Assembly (NCBI RefSeq): GCF_037975245.1
Contig: NC_092565.1
Coordinates: 10,281,499 to 10,345,498 of the forward strand
DNA from: Apostichopus japonicus
Lineage: Eukaryota > Echinodermata > Holothuroidea > Aspidochirotida > Stichopodidae
Direction: 5' to 3'
DNA: 64,000 nucleotides
In this document: in pieces, positions 12,760 through 27,172 of the stretch
Position numbering within the stretch: the stretch's first letter is position 1
How the letters are laid out: each line of letters begins with the position of its first letter
Position numbers and translations under genes: made by a program
Notes under the pieces: generated by a model
What the model saw: only the letters and a program-made list of their open reading frames with translations
Databases searched by the model: none
What the model was told of the DNA's origin: nothing

Positions 12760-15700
12760 CTTTTAGAAGATTTACGTTAAACAGGTTAAATTGGTATGAC
12801 TAGATGGCTTAAAAATATTATTTTTGATGACAGAGCAACTCCAGGATATCACCACATGTGGGATTCCAGTCCTCTCGAAAAACAGAAGAAGACACACACG
12901 TCAATGCTCCCACAAAGTGACGGCTAAGCCGGTTTTTCCCCCCTTTAAAATCTTGATATTTGAACTTAAGACTTCAGAAAACCATCGCAATTGTGACTGA
13001 TCAATTGCACGCACAGCAATAAGTGTCTCTGTTTCAGTAGCTTGCATATTGTCCCCATATGACAACACCATGCATATAAAATTCGGAATAGGTGGCGTTT
13101 CAGTCAGTTTACCCAAAGGTTTGTAGTAACAAGAAATGACTCATTCAACGGCTTGCAAACCATTACCATTTTATTTGTAAGCCTACTTTAGAAAGTATAA
13201 GTTGACAAAAAACATTTCTATGATGGCGCTGAACAGATTTCAAGCAGCACCATATAAATTTGTATAAATGATGTGAAGTATTCCAGTTTTTCAAACAAAG
13301 ATATTATTTGTTTCCTTTCCACACATCCACCAAAATGATACCAATAGTGGTAGCCGAGTCATCGTTTGTTTCTCTTTCTTGTCACCAATAGACAAATGGA
13401 CAGAACGTGACTAAAAGAGATACAAGTCCAAGCTTTGACCTTGGTTTTTAAATGTCATTACCTCACGAAATTGAACAGTAGCTGTAGATGGTGGTAGTGT
13501 CCGCTATGGTTTGAAATTTATTCACTTTTCTGTGTGAACGTGACCCTTTCACCTAACAATAAAGAAGTGACACGAAGACGATTAAGTTCAAAGTTGGTGT
13601 CCTCACCGTTCATTGTACATTTACACTAAACTCTCTTTTTTGATGTGTCTTTTTCTCGGTAGGCTACTCTATATGTTTGTTAGTTATAACCAGTGGAATG
13701 TAGCTTAAACGTACGTGTATCCTTATAACATGAATATTCATAAACTAGACAGTATAGGTCTAACACATATCCAATGTCAAGTAATGCTGACGAAGGACTT
13801 ATGCATGCAGGGGACAGAAAAATTCCAATACATTTAACAGTACTCCTCTAAAAACAAAATATCCAGAATTCGTAAGCCATGACGACGTCGGATAATCCTT
13901 CAGGTCTAAATTATGTTAAAAATCCATTAATCAAATGTGCAATATTGTGTTCATTCGAACACCACATTCGATTAAACTATACACCACTAAAGTATGAAAT
14001 AGAAAGGCCAACATCTCTTGCTACTTTACAATACATTCTTAATGTTTTAATTGAGTTGATAGTCGTTTTTTCCTGTCTCTGATGAACTTTGTGTAGCTTT
14101 TGAGGAGTTGGCTGAATGGCCTGTTTGCTAGACTTAGTATTTCACCTGCCTTATTTTGTAAGTCGCTTGTGTCAAGGGTCATTATCTATGTCTATAGACG
14201 AGAAATGGTAAATATAAAGCGTACTAGTCGATTTGGCAATTTGTTTCTCATCTATAGACCTACTGCAACTTCCTGAAGCTAAGCCTAACAACACCAACTA
14301 TTGATTGTCATGTTTCATTTGCACCTTGGATGCATGTTATACAACTCAAATAATTGCCTAATTAATTGGTGGTAGGCTACATTTACTTTGGACAAGTATG
14401 CCAAAAACGAATGTAATATTTTCCAGTGACGCCCAGGCAATTAAGACACATACCGATTGCATCTCCACTGGCTTCGACCCCAGCCCACCGCTCAAGGCGT
14501 GATATGGTATACTGCCCTAGACGATTCCTCAAATGGTATATCCTCCTGTGTTGATAATTAGTGGCGGTCTGTCTATTGCGTCTAAACTTATAGAAGCCGG
14601 TGCTACGAGTTACTGCAAATTTATTAGGTTGTTAAGACCGGCAAATGAGATGAAACTGCTATATATCCAGCGGTCACCGACATAACCCTCTACGTCCACT
14701 TAAAAAGTCATATCCAGGGTCGGCCTTAAGTTGCTCATCTTAAATGGTGTGGCTTCTATAACAATGTACTGACACGAAGACGTGGGACAGATACGGAAGG
14801 GGCAATGACTTATAGCTCCATCCACAATCACCATCCCTAATCAAACCCCTTCATGAATTTGGCTGATAGAATTTATGCACTTCGTCTTCCACCTGTCTCA
14901 ACATAGCTGGCTGCTACCCCCCTCCTCCTCCCCCTCCCATACCTCTCTCACCTCCATTTGTCCCCTCCTCTTATCTATTTATCAGTATTCATGTCATTCG
15001 GCTGCTCTTTGCTGCGTCCAATTCCTTCGATATATACTTTTTTTTGTGTGATCACGTATAAATAGGTTTCACTTGCCGGCAAGCTATGAGCAATACATCA
15101 GTGTTCCTGAATTCACTAATACTAACAGCTGAAGTGACCGAATCTCAATAAATTGCGGTACATTGATGTTGTTTTCCTTTAATCAAACCTTTGGAATAAC
15201 TTTTGAAGAATGGTTACGGTAATGCAGTTGAACTTCACATCATGTGAACTATGTTCAAAGTAGGGTCTGTCTTTGAATACTTGGCCTACATATCGTTATA
15301 ACAGATAATTTAGAATAATTATCGCCTGTTCGAGACTCTAGCTGTGCTTTACGTGCTTCAGTTACGGCATTTAGGGCGAGCATTCAATTGCAATCAGATT
15401 TCAGAAACATGCATTCAAAGGTAGACGGCCCTGACCTGTATAATATGATGACATATTTCATTCAGATTTGTGAGTTGTTAAAGGTCGATCAACTATTCGT
15501 TCGTATCTTTGGCCACATTTAGGAAGCACAGAACCTATATGAGCTGTTTTTTGAGTGATGCTACCAAATTTCAAGAGCATACAGGGAGAGGGGCTATATA
15601 GTTATAGGAGACCGACCTAACATATGAGGACTTTGTTGATTCCCCTGTAGGAACGGTCAAAAACAAACAAAACGTTATCATCGGATTCATAAGATACACC

Positions 15701-18700
15701 TCAATGCTTTTATGATCTCCTTCGTCTTACTACATATAGAGTGTATCAACATATGTGCCTCTCATATGACCTCAAAATGTCATTAGAGCAAAACGTTCGC
15801 AAGTAATCTCAATTCAAAAGTTCTGACTTGAAGTGCGTCTTGAAAACTGACGTTGAAGATATGTTTACTTGAAGCTGTTATATCAACAGCGTTTTTGCAT
15901 CGAAGTAACAAAATGGCATGTATAAGGTAGTTCGGTGGGTAGTATTTTGTATGGTATTGTATCAACGTACACATCTGGAACGGATCAACATACACTTTCG
16001 AGAAGTCAACATGGAACTTGATCTTTACAGTTGAAATGTACAATTACGTTGCTGCAACGTTATAACAACAACCTTAAATCCTGTCGCTGCTGAGTACTCG
16101 GTATCAATGCAGCAAAGACAATACATAGGGTAACCAATATTTTGATCTTTTCAATATAACTAACTTATATATGTTCAAAAAAGGAGAGAATTCATGACAA
16201 CGTCTCACGTTTCTTATCAGATGACTGATGACCGATACGCAAAGGAGTGCAAACTGTTTACGTCTTTACCTTTTACACATTAAATTGTTTTTATCTCTGA
16301 CAACAGTGACTGTGGCACTCTTTGTTATACTTATGTATTAATTAAATGGCAATTTTGGCCACTTCCCTATAAAGATGCACGATCACAAGTTAAGAAACTT
16401 CTTGGAAAGAAGGTTAGTACACCAGTTTTGTCATGCTGGTCTTTCAGCATTAGTACATCAGATGTAAAAGAAAGTTAGGTCAGAAGCCTCCGGACAATCC
16501 CAAAATCTGTCTAGATAATTCTCATTAAATGGTGGCTTTGCCCACTGCGATTCCTCAACCTTACACGGTCGGTAACGGTGGAGAGGAGCGTTACGTGACC
16601 CACTGGAAATCAACTACCCGCTGAGATCCTGCTGGATGATTTGTAGGATAATAGCGATCATTAGGTCACTTTTGTATGATATCACTTTGCGGCTGATCAA
16701 AGAATCTCACTGTCGAATGTCTTGGATTTCAGATCAACGAAAATTGGAACACGTCGATAACTTGCAAGAGGTGTCATGTGTTCCAAACGGTGCATCTGTT
16801 CAAGGCGCTTTTGTCAAGATTTTGATGACCGATCGGCTTATGGATACAAGTCTGTCGTAGCAATTATTTGATTTTTCATGAGGTGATATTAATTATATAA
16901 AATGGTTTAAAACAAGTGTTTTTGTGATGAGAATATGCTAAGGCCATACTAGTCTGTCTCAAGACAGGTTTGCAGGAGACATCCCCCCCCCCCCCCCCAA
17001 TACGATCTAATATTCCCACTTTGTTTCTTTTTGACGTTCAAATCTTCGTTGGGAGTTAAAGGCAATGAAGACTCGCCCAAACAGCGTGCCGCCAACTTTA
17101 AAAGTTAACTTTCCGTTTCTTGCAAGTGAAGTTTATTTCTTGTCGCTACAACATGCAGACAGTATATTAAACGTGATACCTTGTTATCTTTAGCTGGACC
17201 TGAGATGTCCATCGCTGTATCTTTTGTACACTGGGCTGTGGGTATTGACCGCAGCTGTATGTATTGACTGTACACTAGTGTCTAATTACCGACGATAGCA
17301 AGCTGTGTGTGTATTTTTGGGATCGATGGTGGTGTTTAACACTTCTGTTACACCTCATTCGAAACTAGGTCAGATTACCGGCATGATACGTTTCTTTTTG
17401 CGCGAGTCTTTACACCCTTTAAGTCATTGAGACGAATCTAATGCTAAAGTTTGAAACATTTATCACAACTTGTCAGTATGTGCCCAAGTGGGAACTTTCT
17501 TTTAAGGAATGAGCGTTCTCAGATCCTCGCTTCAGTACTTATACGTAGTGGACTACTGAATGGATCTCATGATTCAGCCGTAATTCTATTCACATTCATA
17601 TATCTTTTTATTCGCCAATATACACTTAGAAAGTGGAATACAAATCATGCTGCATGCACTTTGCCTACTGTAATACCGGACCGTAACTCATGACGACATG
17701 GTATTGACAAATCAGTCTAGAAATCATATTGAAACGGCGCCTGCAACATAACAAAAACCCACGTGTATAAACAATCATAAATATCATGTGACTTTCCTCC
17801 ACAAGATCATGTCATTAACCGGCCTCTTGTCTTTTCTTTACTATGACAATGTTTCCTCTCGGTAGCGAATCTATCTGCCAAATTAAATTCTCTGTGACGT
17901 CCTTAGATCTTCAATACGTAGCTCATTTAATTACTTTTAAATTCATTCAATTTACACACAATTCGTCGGTGGTCCTAGGTCGTCCAATGAAGCTTCATGC
18001 CCTGTTCCAGGGTAACGTCTGACACTTTCCCAGGTCAGTGGTAAATGTAAAGCCATTGCTGTAGCGTTTGATTATAATGCTCTATGGATACCATGCCAAG
18101 ATACCTACCACGCGGTTGCGGCGGCGTATTTGGCAGCCATTGATTTCAACTGATGACACCGCGTACTCATGCAGACGATATCTGTCTAAAAACTATGCTT
18201 GAAGATGTGATCAGTAATTCTTTCTAAATTTTCATTTCTTTGTTGGTAGAAGGATATCAAACAAAACAGAACTATACGTAGTTCATTCTATCACGGCCAT
18301 TTAGCAGTCAAACTTTACAAACATGCACCAAGCACTACTGAACATTTTAGAAAGTATTGCTAGGTGCAAAGTGATCTCGTGACGGAGAATAACACAAAAG
18401 AAAGACAAGTTTTGATATGCTCTGTTTGTGTAAAACATTTATTGAAGAAGTAAAGTTATGAGGAACCGATAGTTTGTACATGAAACCACATTGCATTATT
18501 CCCCAATCGGTATTGCTAATAATACTATTAATACTTATTTCATACGTATCATACTTATTTGGGTATAACGCTAATTAGCAGATACCCTACAGGGTGTCTG
18601 TCAACTCCCGTTATGATGGTCAATACAATCACACCTACAGCTAATCTTATAAAGAGAGAGAGAGAACACGTACATGATTTGTGTCAGAAATTTATCTCTT

Positions 18701-20100
18701 AAATATGTTTGAGATGTCACTCAACTATATTTTTGTTACCCGTAATAATATTTTTGTTACCCGTAACATTTTAAAGGAAAGATAAATCTGTTACGTGGAC
18801 GTCGTGCGATAACTTTTGTCGCTGATCATTATTTGTGGCAATTCGTTACACAAAACGAGTTTTAGAATAATCAACAGCAAGTGATTGTTTATTCTTTAAT
18901 GATATTGTTGAGTATATTGTTCCTCTGACCTTCATGAACTATTAAAGACCATCTGTATAACCCTCAGATTTTTGCATGCTGTTTAATTACTGGAAGTTTT
19001 CAGTAGTACTTCTCTGATTCTTCGTATTACTCCCATCCATTGGAGAGGGTAAAAAGAAAGACCAAATAATTCTTAGCGAGGTAAACAACTTTGGCAATTA
19101 AATGCTTTGCTAAGTTGGTTAATAAGGGTGATCATTATCCGCCTGTGTAGCATATTTTGGGCTAATACTGATGACCATAAAGCAGATATATACACTTATA
19201 ATTTGTAGGCTATTTTGTCGCATTGCTCATGTTGAACATTTCAAATACCGCACTGAAATACACTTATCTATAATGGTTTCAGCTATGAACAAAACAAGAG
19301 TGTTTTATTGGTAGTATCCCTGAATGAGAAAAAGATAGGAACGGCTGGAGGTGATGTACTAAGTCACCCCATCGATGTTATTTTGTTCAACATCTTAGAA
19401 TGAGACAAGGTAACTTTCTCATCGCTGACTGATCCCGCGTACTGAAGAACATGTGTTCATCTGTGTGCCTAAAATTGGTCATCGCAACTGACGCTACGGC
19501 GTACAGCCTGCGTGGTATCGTCTTCTGCACCTGTGCTTCAGTTAGAATGGTGGTGTACTATAAACACAGAGGGTGGCCTAACCAGACCTGTCAAATTCAT
19601 TCAGTGCGACTTTACTTTGGTCATTAGGACCAATGCCAACAGAAGGCAGTAGTTGGTTACTATACACTCTCTCGAGAGCTGAAAAAAAAATTGAGATTAC
19701 ATCTCGAGGACGATGTTTGATGAACACACTGAGATGGTTGTAATTGCAATGAACACTTTCATTAATGAGTGTCGCATCGTGAAAGTATACGAGGGGTCGG
19801 GGTTGTTGCAGATGCCAATTTATACATGTGCTGATTTGTGAGTTAATGCACTTTTTGGTTTCTTGAAATGATTGGCATTTCGTGACCTACGTTTAGTAAT
19901 TAATACTTTTGTAGGCTTGACTTGCATGTAACTCACTTATGACAAAACGCTATTGGTTTGTGCTTCTTTGTATGTTTCGTAAGGTAAGGTATCTCCCTAT
20001 AGGGTCACTGATTGTATGTCGCTGATAAATGACAGCAAATTTAACAAAGCACATTAGTGAAAATAACACATAGGAAGGGTGAAACCAAAAGGTGCTTTAT
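12760..20100. other. Intergenic, nothing recognised
   Basis: AT-rich sequence with scattered ORFs below 90 codons and no recognisable protein, RNA gene or transposon. Only local features: a C16 run at 16983-16998, a short direct duplication of TATTTTTGTTACCCGTAA near 18728-18766, and an (AG)n tract near 18653. Confidence 0.5.
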
Positions 20101-20111
20101 GTGCATATATA

Positions 20112-20160
20112 TCTATCAAAATATCTATCAATACATCTATCAATATATCTATCAATAGAC
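20112..20160. repeat. Short TATCTATCAA tandem repeat
   Basis: Four imperfect units of about 11-12 bp (ATATCTATCAAA, ATATCTATCAAT and variants). Confidence 0.8.
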
Positions 20161-21236
20161 GTTTGATAAAATACGTTCTTTGGCGTTTACGATGTCGGTA
20201 TATGGTTGTCTTTTTTTTCAGCTTTTAACACTTCCAATAAATATGTCATGCAAAACACGTGAAAATTAACAAATTGTTCCATCTCGTAGCTTCATAGGTT
20301 GTTGAGCGAAAACATATTTAGAGTTGTTTATGTGATTGCGCAAATAATTCTGCATGGTAATATTTAGACAATATGTAAATAATTGCTTTGTTTTCCTTAA
20401 TCATATTTGCAATGATTATCTGATTGTTTTTTTTTCTTTTCTGAAAGGCTATGCATGTTGGCAGTATGTTACAATATAGAACAAAGACAGTTTCATGCTG
20501 TGATTATGTACAACATCACAGATTCTTTTTCAATATATTTTGTTCCAAAACAAATAAATATATTTCAAACTTTTGTAGATCATCAACGGAACAAGATAAA
20601 AAGACAGGGGTTGAACCAATGGGTTTCTTTTTGCTTGTTCTCTTTTACATATTTATTAATCCTCAGACTTCGTTTTACCGAAAATATACCTCCAGTGAAA
20701 CCTTTGCAATGTACATATGGATTAATAGAGGGAGGTACACATAAATAAAATGAACCCGTAACAAGTAAGCGCAACTCTGGAAACTCCCTATCACAACAAA
20801 GACCGTTGAGTGGTCGATATATCTCGACATGCATTGACACAAATATGCAGAGAGACACATAACTTCAACTTTTGTACATCTTGGTAATTTCCTCTTAAAA
20901 CCAGCAGTGAATGTTGACTCATGATTCTATTTCTCGATATGTTAAATCACCTTACGAGACATCGATACAGTAACTTCTTCACCTCATCTGGAATTTGAAC
21001 TGTTTACTCAAAGTAAAGTTCCAATATGAAAGAGTTGCATCATGTGTATAGTAATCCATTTTTATCCTTCAAATAAAGACCTTATAGATACAATTTTGTC
21101 GTCAAGCAAGGTCAACATAACTTAACATCACGTACTAACAATCCAGTTTATAGTATATACTGTATAGTGTACATGGGGCGATACGTTGTCTTAAAACTTC
21201 AAATCAAGCCATATGTCGATGGAAATGTTTATATTT

Positions 21237-21725
<489 letters not shown>

Positions 21726-21729
21726 TGTG

Positions 21730-24700
21730 AACTTTGGTTTCCGATTTTAAAACCAAGATGGTGCCAAAATTGCATTGCCCGGAGATATTTTCTTGAGATA
21801 GTCGGCAGCAAGAAAGAAAAAATTGCTGTTTTCTTATCCAAAACAAATAAAAAACAAGTGGTTCGAAATAGGGAACCTGTTGACAAGTCTCGGAAAAAGC
21901 AGCACGACGTTCTATCAACAGCCTAAAGAATAATGTTGCATCAGGAGTTACGGTCTTCAAATTGCAAGCAAATAGATCATGTTTAGTATGAAATAAAATT
22001 AATCATCTTCTGCATTTTCCTGGAACGCGAAAATAAACAGTAACAAAAATACATGTCCAACATTTTCTTACATATATTAACAGCAATTTTCGTCCCCAAG
22101 CAGGCTTAAGAATAATTACAATTATTGAGTTACAAAGTGATGTACCCAAAACAAGTCCACCTATTTCACTCAACATATTCCACTTACTTTTCGGACTGTA
22201 TCGAATGAGGAGTTCTATCGAGACTAGTTTATTTCTCCCTTAAAAGTTCAATCTTATTACTGCATTCAGTTGTGTTGTGCCATGGGGAGGTGGAGGAGAT
22301 GGGGTGAGAGGTGGAGACGCACTAGGCCCCGGAGCGTAAGGGGCCAGAGTAGCCTACTCAACACTACTACATGAGCTGGTATAGTCCAACTGAACGAAAG
22401 TGTGTGAAATCATGCCTATATCGATACGATGTATAGCAGATGCCTGTTTGGCTTAGATATACTGCAAGATGTTTCTTTCGAGTACATGAGTACCTTTCAT
22501 AACAGAATTCAACATGTCACCTTCACCCTGCAGAATTAAGGCATCAATATTCTTGTCAAGAAAGCCTGCTCTCCTTTATTTTGTTCATATCGTAAGAAAA
22601 AAACGACCGAAGTTGTTGATATATGCTTGGTTAACAACAAGAGCAAAACATTTCTCAAACTTCATGTAAAAACATAATCTCATCTTTCAGTAGTCAAAAA
22701 TAAGGAAAATTCCCCTGGATTATCCTAAATTAAAAGGAAGAAATCTTTTGAAGCCTCATATATATTTCGAACGAAGTCAACTTATTTTTTTTTTTACTGC
22801 TTAAGGGGACCTGTTTATTATAAGCAATAATCTTTATCAAACCGAGTAGTTGGTAGTCAGATTTGTTTCTACTTGAAAGCAATTCGAATAAGATTAAAAA
22901 ACCCTTGGCTGTCGAGAATACATGTTATGTACATGCAGCCTTACACAGAAAACAGACCAGTTTGATAACTCAATTTAGTTTTCTCTCCCCTCTCTATTTT
23001 AATAAATGTACCATCTCGTTACTTACCTCTGCCCAAATTGCCGATTCCGTATTCTTCATGTTGCACATTGACACCCCCCCTTTATTGGGGGGGGGGTTAA
23101 TAAATATTTCTGCTTATTGGCGCAGAATGTTTGATGTATCTTTGCTTAGTTGATGGCTGTCAAAATTGCAGGGCTTCTGGCAGTTTGTCATGTTTAAAAA
23201 AATGTTTAAAAAAATTAATTATATGCGTACGAAAGTCACCTTTACCCCATAACTTTACCGCGGTTAGCTAAACAGACAACCTCTATGGAGGAATTTGGGT
23301 CTGTTGGTATTCATATACATTATATCCCATATTATATACCCCGTTCCATCTCGTTCAACTATACATAATCAATTCCTATAGTCAATTCCTTTTGATAACC
23401 GTTGGCTCATGAGTAACAGGACACAAAAACTGTTTCATGACCACTGACTTCTTTAATAGCGCCAACAACTCAATCTATTAATGGGGGCGCTATACAAAAC
23501 ATCCCTTACGGCATATTTGATGCTGAATGTTTTCGTGCGGTTGTTACCTTGCGGCGATATCTTATTAACATATCCGAGCAGAGCACTATCAATTTAAATG
23601 AGCGTTAATGTGGTTAGTGTGTGTCGCACATTTTCATTGTGAATGTGAACAATGTTATTTTGAAATAAAGATGTCAGTATCAAACATATTAGAAACCTCT
23701 ACATTAAAATGTTATTATCTTCAAATGAGATACATGGTATAACCTATAAAGATAGATATTACAAAGTGAATGGGTTCTGCTGTGTTATTTTTAGATGTTA
23801 CCTCTTTACATATCAAAGCCTTGGGAGACTAGTCATTTCCCTTGTCTGTTTTTTCCTTGAGGAGGATGGTGTGAGGTACAATGGGGTTGGGGTGGTCTTA
23901 CATTGGATGTTCTCAGGGGGGGGGGGGGGTGAGAGTTGATTTGGAGTGCGTTAGGAGGGAGAGGTGTTTAAAGCGGAGTTGCATGACATCGTTAGACACC
24001 TTTCCGCATATGGAAAAAATGATGGTGGTAAGGCTTGCTTTTCTATTAAGTATCAATGGTTCTGTTTAGCATGACCTGTCCAAGGTAGCTTCTCTGCTTT
24101 TGTACGGTTATTCGCTGTAAAAACATTGCAACGAAATTATTGGCGAAGAAGGCTGTATTTCATATTTAGTGAGAAGCTTCAAAAAGTGTGGTGAGGAAGA
24201 AGGTGGAAAGCCGGCTGGGTTTGGGCTCCATTCCCAGCACAATGTTTATTGTGTAGTTGCCCACGTCTAGTTGAGCAGTATGTAACGTTTTCAGTAAGCT
24301 ATCCCAATCGGTGTTGTATATTCCCCTTGGTAGTTCAAGTAATCTGAGGTACATGAAATTTAAACATGATCATTTGACATGATCGGTTGACATTCTTTTA
24401 AACTGCTAATTCAAAGGATCCAGTTGAAAATTGAATAAAAAGATCAGGAGGGGTCAACCATACGCTCGTCAACACTATTAAAAGTTGGGAAAGATACCAA
24501 TTTGCACCCCCCCCCCCCTCACTAATTATACACCTTTGATGGTTTGCCATGTGGGAAAAGTGGGATCAAAAGGTCTAACTTAGGAGGATCATTCCCCTCT
24601 CCAAAAAACGAGAATATAACCCACAAAAGACTGGTTAACAGCTTCACTACGAATAAGCATATTGACAGTGTCCCGGTGTGTGGCAATTGACACGAACCGG

Positions 24701-26940
24701 TAATAAAGTGTAATTTTACCTTTACGTTCAAGTTGTTAACACAAAGGTTAACTTAAGAATATCAAGTCATTTTACCCACCATTAAATACGTTTTTTTTTC
24801 TCAATTAGCAGTATGCGATAAAAAAGGGCATCTAACTGTTATTCTACGACCAATGGCGAATGTTAATTTATGGTGTTACGTACGCTTACGTCCATAACGT
24901 TCTGTTATTTTCACAGAACGGACGGTGACTGTTAACGTGACTGCGTATTCTAACTAACGATATCCTGCCATTTTAGATTTAAAACACTGTTATAATGTAC
25001 AAACGGGGTGCCACAGTAATAGTATGTCAAAAGTTCACCTTCAATGTACTGGTTTTCTCTTTGTTTGTTAATAGTACATATGCTATGTAAATAATATAAC
25101 ACTATAAGATAAAAATATATAGTGAAAACCCAATGTAAATATGACTGACTGACGGAGAATAAATTGACTATCGTACTTTTTTGAGTGAAAGATAAATAAA
25201 TAGTTGTTTAACCAATATTTCGAAGGTACGTGCAACCTCGTGCTGAATCGATCGTTTCCAGCCTGAGGAACATGATATTTTGTCAATATGGAAAAAAAAG
25301 TGCAAGGGATTTCTGAATCGCAGCACGATGATGTGATATATTCATGATGATGCCAATTTAACAGCTCCATCATATTATGCTATACCGGATGAGATGTGAT
25401 TTGTCATTGGCAATATGTATTAACTTTTACACTGGCAATGTAAGTACGGTTCCTCGCAATCTGATTGCAGATTTACAGTGGTCGTCATTCCATTGTAGCT
25501 TCACACAACGTATTTAATACAGATAGTCAGACCAACGTGCTTTCTAACGAGCAATGTATTTAAAATATAAATGATATTAAAATACAGCCTGCACTAACTA
25601 TATATGCTGTCAAGATTGTTCCATTTTTCTTATTCTTTGAATGATACTGTCAAAAATGTGGTTGAATATAAAGTAGAATGAAACTTTGTTTTATAGAACA
25701 GCGACAAGGTGGAGCATAAAATGTTCAAATGTCACATCACGATGTTATTTTGTTACTTTTCCCGGAGAAGCGCCAGAAGTTCCAGGTTGTTATCATGGCA
25801 ACACTGATGATAGCACTTGTCAGCAAATAAGAAACACTTTTTACGGTGTTTACAATTTACAATCTTTTGTCCAATTCTAACCAACTTTTGCAATTAAAAT
25901 ATGGGAATTAAAATGTGTATATAGCGCAGATGGTTTGTCATACTATATAATCATTTGATTCCGCTGAACTGTTATAACCCTTCTACATTATCTGAGCATA
26001 TAGGGAAAATAATTATACAGAAAATTGCATTTTCTTTCTGGAGAATGTAAAACGGGGTGAGTCACTATAAAAACGATGATAGTTGAAACGATGTTGAAAA
26101 TATAATATTCCTGGATTGAAATTTATAAAGATTTAATTCAACCAATGTAAAAAAGCTATGCCAATACTCACTGCACAGATCATTGACAAAATGTGTGTCT
26201 GTGTGTTAGAGAAGGAGATACCATAATATTTCTGAAATGTTTATTAAATGAACTCTTCATAAGTCGATTCAAATACCTTTAATTTGATTCACAATACAAC
26301 ATAATTTGTTCTAATAGTCTTCATCAGGGATTAGTTTGACATGTGATATACAGAGTACTCATAAAACAGTCTGTTCTGCTTTTAAAGACTAAAGCAAATA
26401 AAATTCATGTAAACCGAATCAATCAATATGAAGGAAGTTACTGTGTAACTTATTGTACGCAAACATTACCTTTCGCTCCTTTCGGTTTTGGAAATATAGT
26501 TGTCAATATAGCGAATGCAAATTTATCAAGTAAGTGATCAATCTATATTATCCATTGCTTTTGTGAAAAATATAAACTTTTGGTGTTGTAAATTTAAAAA
26601 CAATAAGTTGTAAAGGATGCAAATGTCCGCTTTGGAGAACACAAAACCCTTTTTCAAGAAATCGCTTCTCTACATTCAACAAAATGATAGAAACAATGTG
26701 ACAGTCCCAGAACAGAAGATCTAAAGTTTCTCCATGAACTTAAACTTAAAAAAGGAAAGAAAGCAATGATAAGACATAGGTCAGTGGTTCTCATAGTATA
26801 TAAGCGCCGATTGGTATCTAGAATGCCGCCAGTGTAAAAGCCGAAACGGAAAGTAGTGTCAAAATAATGTAGGCGTCTCTTACTGCATCTTATAAGGGGT
26901 GGGGTGGGGTAGAGTCTGAAAGAGGTACGCACAAGTTGTG
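21730..26940. other. Intergenic, nothing recognised
   Basis: No convincing gene. Notable only for homopolymers: C7-TTTATT-G10 hairpin at 23074-23096, G14 at 23916-23929, C12 at 24507-24518. Confidence 0.5.
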
Positions 26941-27172
26941 ACATAGTAAATGTCTTATATTATATTAAGGTTCCTGCAAAGTTGGAGTAATATCCATATA
27001 GATTCAGCAAAGTTGCAATATTTCTTGTTCTTCGTATTGAATTTCTACGAAACTCCGTCGTTACCTTTTTACCTTTGGGAAGAGAGACGAAAGGGAATGG
27101 GCGGCAAATATATGATTGCCTCCAGCTCCTGGGATCCTGATATTCTATGACTGGAATAAACAAGTTTACTAA

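Noticed and set aside
20451-20860. Two overlapping 97-codon plus ORFs and minus ORFs of 91 and 61 codons
   Set aside because: Low-complexity AT-rich frames open on both strands with no recognisable motif or splice context.
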